Shown piece after piece: positions 17,470 to 24,736 of a stretch of 64,000 bases of DNA. Source of the DNA: UBA2210 sp036825195 (GTDB taxonomy: Bacteria; Desulfobacterota; Syntrophia; Syntrophales; UBA2210). Where the stretch lies: the NCBI GenBank assembly GCA_036825195.1, contig DAISYQ010000014.1, forward strand, positions 1 through 64,000, written 5' to 3'. The position numbers and the translations under genes were made by a program. Numbering within the stretch: position 1 is the stretch's first letter; every line of letters starts with the position of its first letter. The notes under the pieces are model-generated. The model had not been told where the DNA came from and did not search any database. It saw only the letters and a program-made list of their open reading frames with translations.

Positions 17470-19188
17470 ATGAATGAACCCGTCATTGTAACAAACCCGG
17501 CCCGCTGCCGTGATTGCTACCGTTGTGTCCGCCACTGTGACGTTAAAGCCATCCGTGTGCATGAGGGGCAGGCCCAAGTGGTCACGGATTTGTGCATCCT
17601 GTGCGGGACCTGTGTCCGCGAATGCCCCCAACAGGCGAAGGACGTCCGCAGCGCGGAACAGGATGTCAAACAGGCGCTTAAAGACGGCCGGAAGCTTATA
17701 GCGTCGGTTGCCCCTTCGGCACCCGCATATTTCGACTTTCATCACTTTTCTGAGATGGAATCGGCGTTGAAACAACTGGGTTTTACCGCGGCCGAGGAAA
17801 CGGCTCTCGGAGCCGAGTTCGTCGCCCTGGCTCATCGCGACTACATCGAACAAATGCCGGATCGATGGCCGGTTATCACCTCTTCCTGTCCGGTTATTAT
17901 CAATCTCGTCGAAAAATACCACCCCGATTTGATCCCGCACTTGGCACCGATTGTATCGCCGATGATAGCGCATGGTCGTCTGCTTGCTGAAAAGTACGGG
18001 CCCGATGCCTACATTGTCTTTATCGGTCCCTGCATTGCCAAAACAGTGGAGATAACCGAGGAGCCGGTAGCCGGTACGATTTCATCCGCAATGACCTTTC
18101 GTGATCTGGACAGGTGGTTTGAAGAAAGGGGTATCACCTTTGAAGACACCCAGAATGATATGGAAGAAAAAACCGTCGTGGACGCCCGCCTCTTCCCGGT
18201 CGAAGGAGGTCTGGTCGGTACGGCGGGATTGAACGCCGATATGCTCGACGCCTCACTTGTTGTCGCCAGCGGTCTGGGAAACTGTCAAAAGATCATCGGT
18301 GACATTCGTGCCGGTCAGCTGCAGGCATCACTTGTTGAACTGATGGCATGCACCGGCGGCTGTATCAATGGTCCTGCCATGGCTGATCTGGCAGGGGGTG
18401 TGTACGTCGCCCGGCAGAAGATTGTCGACTACCACAAAAACCGTCCGGCCTATCAGGTGCCTCCTCGTGAGATGTGGCCGGATCTGTCTCGCGTATACAC
18501 CGATAAGCATCAACCGGTCCCGGAATTCAGCGAAGAACAGATTCGGGATGTCTTACGCCGCGTCAACAAATATACAAAAGACGACGAGCTCAATTGTGGT
18601 GCGTGCGGCTACTCAAGCTGTCGTGAAAAGGCCATCGCGACGCTGCGGGGCATGGCGGAGATCACCATGTGTATTCCATACATGCGCCGTCGTTCCGAGT
18701 CGCTCCGTCAGGTCGTCATGGATGTTTCCCCGAATTCTATTATGATTGTTGATGATCACCTCGCTATTCAGGATATGTCTCCCTCGGCTGAGGAACTCTT
18801 TGGCTGTTCTCTTGCCGATATCAAGGGAAAGCATCTTTCACGGTTAGTTCCACTCTATGATGACTTTATAGCCGTTCGTGATACGGGAAAACCCGTGATC
18901 GCTAAGACCAGGCGTATCAATGATCGGCTGATAGCGGAGCTGAGTGTCGTTAAGGTTGAAGGACACTCGCTTCTGGTGGCCATCCTGCGGGATATTACGG
19001 AGCATGAAAAGGAGAAAGAGGTATTCCGCGCACTGCGTTCCGAAGCCCTGGAGCAGACACGGGAAGTGGTACGGAAGCAGATGCGCGTCGCCCATGAGAT
19101 TGCACATCTCTTAGGGGAGACAACCGCGGAAAGCAAGGTGATTGTCCTGAACTTGGCGAAACTGCTGGAAGAGGAAGAACAGGCGTGA
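17470..19188 (+). CDS. Sensory-type [FeFe]-hydrogenase with 4Fe-4S and PAS domains (HydS/HfsB-like)
   Basis: A 572-residue protein. N-terminal 2[4Fe-4S] ferredoxin (Cys13, 16, 19, 23; 42, 45, 48, 52), H-cluster domain with TSSCP (about 138), GPCIAK (about 185) and MACTGGCING (about 292), then an Fe-S domain CGACGYSSC (about 376) and a PAS domain (about 415-520) ending in a helix. In L1 the proton-relay Cys of TSCCP is Ser, as in sensory group C enzymes, so it is expected to sense H2 rather than turn it over quickly. The next gene encodes a PP2C phosphatase, the partner commonly linked to this class. The PAS domain likely sends the redox/H2 state to that phosphatase. Confidence 0.92.
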   Translation: MNEPVIVTNPARCRDCYRCVRHCDVKAIRVHEGQAQVVTDLCILCGTCVRECPQQAKDVRSAEQDVKQALKDGRKLIASVAPSAPAYFDFHHFSEMESALKQLGFTAAEETALGAEFVALAHRDYIEQMPDRWPVITSSCPVIINLVEKYHPDLIPHLAPIVSPMIAHGRLLAEKYGPDAYIVFIGPCIAKTVEITEEPVAGTISSAMTFRDLDRWFEERGITFEDTQNDMEEKTVVDARLFPVEGGLVGTAGLNADMLDASLVVASGLGNCQKIIGDIRAGQLQASLVELMACTGGCINGPAMADLAGGVYVARQKIVDYHKNRPAYQVPPREMWPDLSRVYTDKHQPVPEFSEEQIRDVLRRVNKYTKDDELNCGACGYSSCREKAIATLRGMAEITMCIPYMRRRSESLRQVVMDVSPNSIMIVDDHLAIQDMSPSAEELFGCSLADIKGKHLSRLVPLYDDFIAVRDTGKPVIAKTRRINDRLIAELSVVKVEGHSLLVAILRDITEHEKEKEVFRALRSEALEQTREVVRKQMRVAHEIAHLLGETTAESKVIVLNLAKLLEEEEQA

Positions 19189-20363
19189 GGCAGTTGGTTG
19201 AATACAGTTGGGCAAGTCTGAACAAGGCCGGTGAGGATTTGTGCGGAGACTCGATCATCATACGTACGAAACGTGATTCGTTTGTCGCCGTCTTATCAGA
19301 TGGGCTGGGAAGCGGTGTAAAAGCCAATATCCTTTCGTCTCTGACTGCCGAAATCGCCGCGAGAATGTTTGAAGTTGGCACGACGGTGGAGGAAGTCATG
19401 CAGACCCTGCTGGAAACCCTTCCGGAATGCTCCGTCCGCAAGTTAGCCTATGCAACCTTCGCCGTTTTGATCGTCTATAAGGGACATGATGCCCATCTCG
19501 TTCTCTTTGATTCCCCCCCCATGATCCTCATCCGTGATAACAAGCTCGAAACCATTCCCTTCGAAGAACGCCAGGTGGGGGGCAGAACAATCAGCGAGGC
19601 ACGTTTCGAACTCCAGGAAAACGATTACATGGTATTAATCAGCGATGGATACGAACATGCCGGTCTGGGCGGTGTGTACCGTCTTGGATGGGGGTGGCAG
19701 AATGTGGCTACCACCGTGCAGCGTTTTGTGAGAACCGGTGTTGATACTATGAAGCTTACCGAAACACTGTCCCGGACATGCATGAAACTGTATAACGACA
19801 AGCCGGGTGATGATTCCAGCGTTATTTGCATGAAGGTACGTCCTTCCGTATCCCTCTGTATTCTGACCGGGCCTCCCGGTAACCGTGATACGGATGAGGA
19901 AGCCGTCGCTCGTCTGATGGCCGCCGAGGGATATAAGATTATCTGTGGCGGGAGTACGGCACAGATGGCGGCACGAGTCCTGAACGAGGAGCTTGAAGTG
20001 GAATGGGTCCCGCCGTGGAAACAAACCGGTGAAAAGCCCAAGAAGAAGGGATCACCCCCTACCGCCATCATCAGGGGTATTGATCTTGTAACGGAAGGCA
20101 TCTTAACCATCGGCCTGGCTTTGGAAATCATACGGGGGGCCAAGACAATTCATGACCTGCCCAAAGATCGTGACGCCGCCACGCGTCTCGCTCGCTATCT
20201 CTTGGAGGCAGACGATATCCATCTCCTGGTGGGAGCGGCCATCAATCCCAATCAGGTTGCAGACCTGGTTCGCGGCGAGCCGATGCGGATGGGATACATC
20301 CGGGATTTGACATCCGAACTCACCGCAAGAAACAAGATAGTGACCGTCGAAAAATTTCTATAG
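19185..20363 (+). CDS. SpoIIE-type PP2C serine phosphatase linked to the sensory hydrogenase
   Basis: A 392-residue protein. The N-terminal half is a PP2C/SpoIIE domain with DGLGSGVKA near residue 40, ISDGYEH in the middle and GDDSSVICMKV near 210, the usual Asp metal ligands. The remaining ~170 residues form an extra domain containing GGSTAQMAARVLNEE that I cannot name. It starts at GTG overlapping the stop of the sensory hydrogenase (GTGA), so the two are coupled. The likely job is dephosphorylation of an anti-sigma antagonist or similar target in response to H2; a compatible anti-sigma-like ATPase is encoded at 21045-21467. Confidence 0.9.
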   Translation: MRQLVEYSWASLNKAGEDLCGDSIIIRTKRDSFVAVLSDGLGSGVKANILSSLTAEIAARMFEVGTTVEEVMQTLLETLPECSVRKLAYATFAVLIVYKGHDAHLVLFDSPPMILIRDNKLETIPFEERQVGGRTISEARFELQENDYMVLISDGYEHAGLGGVYRLGWGWQNVATTVQRFVRTGVDTMKLTETLSRTCMKLYNDKPGDDSSVICMKVRPSVSLCILTGPPGNRDTDEEAVARLMAAEGYKIICGGSTAQMAARVLNEELEVEWVPPWKQTGEKPKKKGSPPTAIIRGIDLVTEGILTIGLALEIIRGAKTIHDLPKDRDAATRLARYLLEADDIHLLVGAAINPNQVADLVRGEPMRMGYIRDLTSELTARNKIVTVEKFL

Positions 20364-20449
20364 GAACAATACGTAACCCACTTCTCACTTCTATCGGTAT
20401 CGGGAAATGTAACGGAAGGTTTTTACCATTAAAAAATGGTCATTAGCGA

Positions 20450-21025
20450 CTAATCATCTTCATGCATGATGATCCTCGTCTTTGCATCCTGAAAGATCCT
20501 GTGTCTGGGGAATGCTATCTTCACGATAGTACCGGTTGCCCCCCTCCGGAGATCGGCATTGGATTCTACGGATAAGGACCCCCCGTGAGTCTTAAAGGTG
20601 GAATAGGCCATGGCCAGACCGAGTCCGGTTCCATCCCCCGCCGGTTTGGTTGTGAAAAACGGAGTCAAGAGAGACATCATATTTTCATCGGTGATGCCGG
20701 ATCCTGTATCGGCAAGACTGACACGAATCCTCTGATCGTCTCCCTCAATCATAATGGTCAAGGTGCCGCCATCCGGCATGGCCTCAACGGCATTTTGTGC
20801 CAGGTCAAAAAAGGCCGTCTCCATCTGTTCGTGATCAACCCATACATCCGGGTCATCCAGAGAAGTTTTGATGACCACATCAATAGCCTCACCGTGGTGT
20901 ACCTTTTCAAGGCTTTTTTCGATGATTTCGACGATACTGGCCTTTTTTAGTCTCAAACCGTGCAAAAGATGATAAACCTCTCTGTCCTCGCCATACCCAA
21001 CACGGAGATGTAATCCTTGTGGCAT
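20450..21025 (-). CDS. Histidine-kinase-like ATPase lacking a phosphoacceptor domain
   Basis: A 191-residue protein with the HATPase_c core of a sensor kinase: N box DLAQNAVEAMP, G1 DTGSGI, F box FFTTKP and G2 GTGLGLAM. The first ~45 residues are too short for a normal dimerisation/His domain and I see no H-E/H-N phosphoacceptor motif, so it is either a truncated kinase or a dedicated ATP-binding regulator. There is no good ribosome site at ATG 21025, and it follows the anti-sigma-like gene by 19 bases, so coupled translation is likely. It is the last gene of the DRTGG-2 operon and convergent with the phosphatase gene. Confidence 0.78.
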   Translation of the reverse strand: MPQGLHLRVGYGEDREVYHLLHGLRLKKASIVEIIEKSLEKVHHGEAIDVVIKTSLDDPDVWVDHEQMETAFFDLAQNAVEAMPDGGTLTIMIEGDDQRIRVSLADTGSGITDENMMSLLTPFFTTKPAGDGTGLGLAMAYSTFKTHGGSLSVESNADLRRGATGTIVKIAFPRHRIFQDAKTRIIMHEDD

Positions 21026-21044
21026 GGTCGAATGATTTAAAACA

Positions 21045-21467
21045 TTATCTGTTGATTCGAATTTTGAGCAGGGTCCCTTTGTTAACCTCGGATAATATTT
21101 CGAAACTATCGGAACAATTTTTTATATTAAACAAACCCATCCCGGCCCCGAATCCCATCTCTCTGATACGATCATTGGCGGTGGAGTATCCCTGCTCCAT
21201 GGCCTGTTCAATATCGGTGATGCCTGGTCCTATATCCTCGATATTGATCAATATATTATCATCTGTCACGCGAACGTTGATAGTGCCCTGTTGGGCATAT
21301 GATATGATGTTCACTTCCGCTTCATACGTTGCAATAGCGGCCCTTCTCAAGATGTCATCCTGTATGCCAAGCCCTTTGAGCAATTGTTTTATTGCAACGG
21401 AGGCTTTACCGGCATTAACAAAATTTTCACCTTCTACAGGGAAAGAAACTTCATATTCCTGACTCAT
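21045..21467 (-). CDS. Anti-sigma-factor-like ATPase (RsbW/SpoIIAB family)
   Basis: A 140-residue GHKL protein. It has YEAEVNIISYAQQG as N box, EDIGPGITD as G1 box and GAGMGLFNI as G2 box, the compact arrangement of serine-kinase anti-sigma factors. It overlaps the upstream DRTGG gene by four bases. With a PP2C phosphatase 700 bases away it could form a partner-switching pair (kinase against phosphatase) controlled by the sensory hydrogenase, but I see no STAS-domain anti-anti-sigma factor in the window to complete it. Confidence 0.85.
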   Translation of the reverse strand: MSQEYEVSFPVEGENFVNAGKASVAIKQLLKGLGIQDDILRRAAIATYEAEVNIISYAQQGTINVRVTDDNILINIEDIGPGITDIEQAMEQGYSTANDRIREMGFGAGMGLFNIKNCSDSFEILSEVNKGTLLKIRINR

Positions 21468-21844
21468 AACGGAACTACATTTCTAGGACCTTCAATCTTT
21501 CTGATACAACCCACTATCCCATTCGCATAGAGTCTTCCCGATGTTTCAAAAAGAATGTATTGAGTTGAAAGAATGGGTATGTCAAGTTCTTCGGCCAGTC
21601 GTATTGTTTCGTCAGGAGGGATTTTACCTCTAACGATAAGAATTGCCGAATTATCCACGATGCTTGCGATCCTTACAATCTGTGGATTTGTAAGTCCGGT
21701 GATCATGATACTACCCGGTTTTGCAAAGGCGAGGACATCGCTCATCAGATCGGCACTGAAGGCGGTTTTTACTTCGACACCTAAGTGTTTTTCCCCTGCC
21801 AAGACCTTGGCATCCAATAAATCCGCTATTTCCCGGAGGATCAT
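21464..21844 (-). CDS. DRTGG-domain protein, copy 2
   Basis: A 126-residue DRTGG-fold protein with ILREIADLLDAKVLAG, AFAKPGSIMITGLTNPQIVR and ILIVRGKIPPDETIRLA. It is the larger paralogue of the DRTGG protein at 12250-12585. It opens an operon with the anti-sigma-like and kinase-like ATPases. ATG 21844 is chosen over an upstream in-frame start at 21889 because the domain begins here and an AAGG sits seven bases before it. The ligand and role are unknown; pairing with hydrogenase regulators is recurrent in anaerobes. Confidence 0.82.
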   Translation of the reverse strand: MILREIADLLDAKVLAGEKHLGVEVKTAFSADLMSDVLAFAKPGSIMITGLTNPQIVRIASIVDNSAILIVRGKIPPDETIRLAEELDIPILSTQYILFETSGRLYANGIVGCIRKIEGPRNVVPL

Positions 21845-21942
21845 TTTGCTGCCTTTTCTGTTTAGAAATAAACGAAATGCCCGTAACACAAGGCAAAGGG
21901 TATGTCAATATTTTTGATGAGTTTGATTCATATATTTTTTAC

Positions 21943-21971
21943 TTGACAACCCTTGTTTTATTACTTAAAAC
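21943..21971 (+). promoter_or_regulatory. Promoter candidate for the TetR/beta-oxidation operon
   Basis: TTGACA (21943-21948), a 17-base spacer and TAAAAC (21966-21971), 4/6 to the -10 consensus. The operator palindrome begins five bases downstream, at the expected transcription start. Confidence 0.5.
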
Positions 21972-21975
21972 ACTT

Positions 21976-21990
21976 ATGACCTATGGTCAT
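21976..21990. promoter_or_regulatory. Palindromic operator ATGACC-TAT-GGTCAT
   Basis: A 6-bp inverted repeat with a 3-base centre placed over the likely +1 of the TetR promoter, followed at 21994 by a third half-site-like TTGACCTATG. It is a natural binding site for autoregulation by the TetR protein encoded at 22157. Similar sequences also occur in front of DRTGG copy 1. Confidence 0.5.
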
Positions 21991-22094
21991 TATTTGACCT
22001 ATGTTTATATGTTGGATCGGACAGAGTGCACACATCCTCTTACAAGCATCAACGTGCACGAATGAATAAACAATGCTCACGTTCATTGCCAACC

Positions 22095-22122
22095 AAAAAA
22101 TTCCCGCAATGTGTTGCGGGAA
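22095..22122 (-). terminator. Hairpin with minus-strand T-run
   Basis: TTCCCGCAA / TTGCGGGAA is a perfect 9-bp stem with a 4-base loop (22101-22122). On the minus strand it is followed by TTTTTT (22100-22095), which gives terminator form against transcription entering from the fad genes. On the plus strand it would be a hairpin in the TetR leader. Confidence 0.5.
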
Positions 22123-22156
22123 ACATCAATACTAAAAAAGGGGGAGTGAGGGATTA

Positions 22157-22792
22157 GTGTTGTGGAAAAGGAGAGAAAGGGAGCGGGAACAAAGAAAGAA
22201 GTCCATTCTTAAGGCGGCGAGGAAATTATTCTTTAAACAGGGGTACAATCCCGTAACGGTTTCAGACATTGCCAAAAAGGCTGAATTAAGCAAGGGTGCG
22301 ATTTACCTGTATTTCAGCAGCAAGGAAGAGATATGCGCTCAGTTGCTTTTGGAGGATATTGAGCGATTCCACAACGGAATACTCCCCATATTCAAAAGTG
22401 GGGATAGTGCGTCTGACGTACTGATCGGTTTTGCCAACCTGTATCTGGATTTTTTCCTGAAAGAAAGGGAACTGTTCAGAATCTTGATGAATTTCATGCT
22501 TCATGCCAACAGTCTGAATCTATCGCCTGATACAAATAGAAGAATTATTCTGGAAACAAACAGGGCGATCTCTGTTACTGAACAAATATTCCAATATGGA
22601 ATTGATAAGGGGGAATTTCTTCTCAGGCGGGAAGATGTGAGAGGGATGAGAAATTCCCTCTGGGGGATGCTTAATGGGATAATCTCCCTTCATCTTTTTA
22701 TCGGGAGTGAATCAACCAGGGCACAAAGGATACATTCAGGGGTCAATGAATTTTTAAGCGTTTTCATCGAAGGCTTGAAAAAATCTGAATAA
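22157..22792 (+). CDS. TetR/AcrR-family regulator of the beta-oxidation genes
   Basis: A 211-residue repressor. The N-terminal helix-turn-helix is clear: ILKAARKLFFKQGYNPVTVSDIAKKAELSKGAIYLYF (about residues 13-50, cited as a region), with a divergent ligand domain after it. It starts at GTG 22157 after a GGGGAG ribosome site and ends 16 bases before the acyl-CoA dehydrogenase gene, so it is in the same transcript. By analogy with FadR-type TetR repressors it probably binds an acyl-CoA and releases the operator at 21976; the ligand is inference. Confidence 0.9.
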   Translation: MLWKRREREREQRKKSILKAARKLFFKQGYNPVTVSDIAKKAELSKGAIYLYFSSKEEICAQLLLEDIERFHNGILPIFKSGDSASDVLIGFANLYLDFFLKERELFRILMNFMLHANSLNLSPDTNRRIILETNRAISVTEQIFQYGIDKGEFLLRREDVRGMRNSLWGMLNGIISLHLFIGSESTRAQRIHSGVNEFLSVFIEGLKKSE

Positions 22793-22808
22793 GGAGGGTG
22801 CTAGAATT

Positions 22809-24674
22809 ATGGGTAACACACTGGTTAACGTGAGGGACCAGCGGTTCGTTTTGTTTGAACAGCTCGGTATCGAAAGTCTTTTCACTGCTGAGAAGTATGC
22901 CGACTTCTCCCAGGAACTGATAGACATGATGCTGAACGAGGCGGAGAAGATGGCCGTAGACGTCATCCTTCCCACTTACGACGTCGGCGATAAGGAAGGG
23001 GCTCAATTCAAGGATGGAAAGGTTACCGTTCCATCATGTATCCACGACGCCCTCAAGAAGTTTAACGAGGCGGGCTGGAACTGTGCACCTGCGCCCCCGG
23101 AAGTTGGAGGACAGAGCCTTCCGCTGTGTGTGTGGAGCGCCTGTACGGAGATGTTCGACTCGGCCAACTTCGCATTTATGATGTATCCGGGGTTGACCAT
23201 GGGGGCGGCTGCTCTGATAGCGAAGTATGGAACGGAAGAACAGAAGAACACCTATATGTACAAGATGTTTTCCGGTGAGTGGGGAGGCACCATGTGCCTG
23301 ACGGAGCCGGGCGCGGGAAGTGATGTGGGGGCCACAAGGACGACCGCACGGAGACTCCCCGACGGTACGTTTCGTATCGAGGGGACAAAGTCCTTTATCT
23401 CCTCCGGAGACAACGATATCTATGCCAACATCATCCATCCGGTGCTCGCCAGGATCGAAGGCGATCCTCCGGGGACAGGCGGAATATCCATCTTTATCGT
23501 TCCGAAATTCAAGGTGAACGAAGATGGCAGTGTAGGTGAATCCAACGATGTCGTGACAGGCGGTATCGAACACAAGATGGGAATCAATGCGTCAGCCACC
23601 GCCACCCTGAACTTCGGTGAGAACGGGAAGTGCATCGGGTATCTCCTTGGCGAGGAACGCTCCGGCATGAAGGTCATGTTCAACATGATGAACGAAGCCA
23701 GGCTGGAAGTGGGGATGCAGGGTCTCGGACATGCCTCTGCCGCTCTGGAGCATGCCGTACAGTATGCAAAAGAGAGGATCCAGGGCAGGCATATCATGCA
23801 GATGACCATGCCCGATGCACCGGCTATCCCGATTATACAGCATCCCGATATCAGACGTTCGCTCCTCTGGATGAAGTCTCATGTGGAAGGTATGAGGGCG
23901 ATGAACTATTTTATCGGATTCTGCATCGATAAGGAAGAGGCGGCCACTGATGAGGCGGAGAAGAAGAAATGGAAGGGGTTTGTTGAACTGCTGACACCCG
24001 TTTCCAAGGCGTATTGCTCGGATAAGGCCTGCGAGATCTGTTCGCTCGGTATCGATGTATACGGAGGGTACGGCTACATCAGGGAATATCCGATGGAACA
24101 GTACCTGCGGGATTGCAAGATCGCCTGTCTCTATGAGGGGACCAACTATATACAGTCCATGGATCTGGTGGGTAGGAAGATGGGTATGAACAAGGGTATG
24201 AACGTGATGAATCTCTTCGGAGAGATCGGTCAGACTATTGCCAAATCCAAAGAAAATGAGGAGATGAAAAGTTATGCACCGCATCTTGAGGCTGCCTACA
24301 ATGCCGTTGTGGGGGTCTCGATGCAGTTTGCGGAGTGGGGGAAGAGTTCCAGCGTATTGCTGCCCATTCTGAATGCGAGACCATTCCTGATGATATTGGG
24401 TGATCTTGTTGTGGGATGGCAGCTTATTCAGGCGGCGATCATTGCCTCCGGGAAACTGGATGCGATGTACACGGAAGCTGGAGCAGAGGATTCCATAGCG
24501 AAAAAGCGCGCACTTGCCCGTAATAACGGTGAAGCCGCGTTCTATCAGGGTAAGCTCGCGTCGGCGAAATACTTCGCATGCAATATACTTCCCACCATTG
24601 AGGGACGGTGTAAGTGTATTACGCTGGCGGACAAGACCCCTATAGAGATGCTGGAAGACTCTTTTTCTGTCTAG
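22809..24674 (+). CDS. Acyl-CoA dehydrogenase (large, DmdC/FadE-like subfamily)
   Basis: First oxidative step of beta-oxidation: FAD-dependent conversion of acyl-CoA to 2-enoyl-CoA. The 621-residue length and C-terminal extension match the large DmdC/FadE-like branch rather than the 380-residue short-chain type. Visible motifs are MCLTEPGAGSDVG (flavin/substrate binding, about 160), TKSFISSG, and YGGYGYIREYPMEQ with LYEGTN (about 420-445), the latter containing the usual catalytic Glu position. AAGGAGG precedes the ATG. It opens the catabolic part of an operon with the FadN-type protein and thiolase; the electron acceptor (ETF) genes are not in the window. Confidence 0.93.
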   Translation: MGNTLVNVRDQRFVLFEQLGIESLFTAEKYADFSQELIDMMLNEAEKMAVDVILPTYDVGDKEGAQFKDGKVTVPSCIHDALKKFNEAGWNCAPAPPEVGGQSLPLCVWSACTEMFDSANFAFMMYPGLTMGAAALIAKYGTEEQKNTYMYKMFSGEWGGTMCLTEPGAGSDVGATRTTARRLPDGTFRIEGTKSFISSGDNDIYANIIHPVLARIEGDPPGTGGISIFIVPKFKVNEDGSVGESNDVVTGGIEHKMGINASATATLNFGENGKCIGYLLGEERSGMKVMFNMMNEARLEVGMQGLGHASAALEHAVQYAKERIQGRHIMQMTMPDAPAIPIIQHPDIRRSLLWMKSHVEGMRAMNYFIGFCIDKEEAATDEAEKKKWKGFVELLTPVSKAYCSDKACEICSLGIDVYGGYGYIREYPMEQYLRDCKIACLYEGTNYIQSMDLVGRKMGMNKGMNVMNLFGEIGQTIAKSKENEEMKSYAPHLEAAYNAVVGVSMQFAEWGKSSSVLLPILNARPFLMILGDLVVGWQLIQAAIIASGKLDAMYTEAGAEDSIAKKRALARNNGEAAFYQGKLASAKYFACNILPTIEGRCKCITLADKTPIEMLEDSFSV

Positions 24675-24736
24675 GGGAGACAGAAAGATCGTAAAACAGG
24701 GCGATTCTTGTATGCCCATGAATAAGGAGGATTGAT

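Larger units (their letters stand above)
21845..22156. other. Divergent intergenic region between DRTGG-2 operon and TetR gene
   Basis: This 312-base AT-rich region carries a plus-strand promoter candidate (21943-21971), a palindromic operator (21976-21990), a tandem half-site TTGACCTATG (21994-22003) and a perfect hairpin (22101-22122). No gene is seen. Confidence 0.6.
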
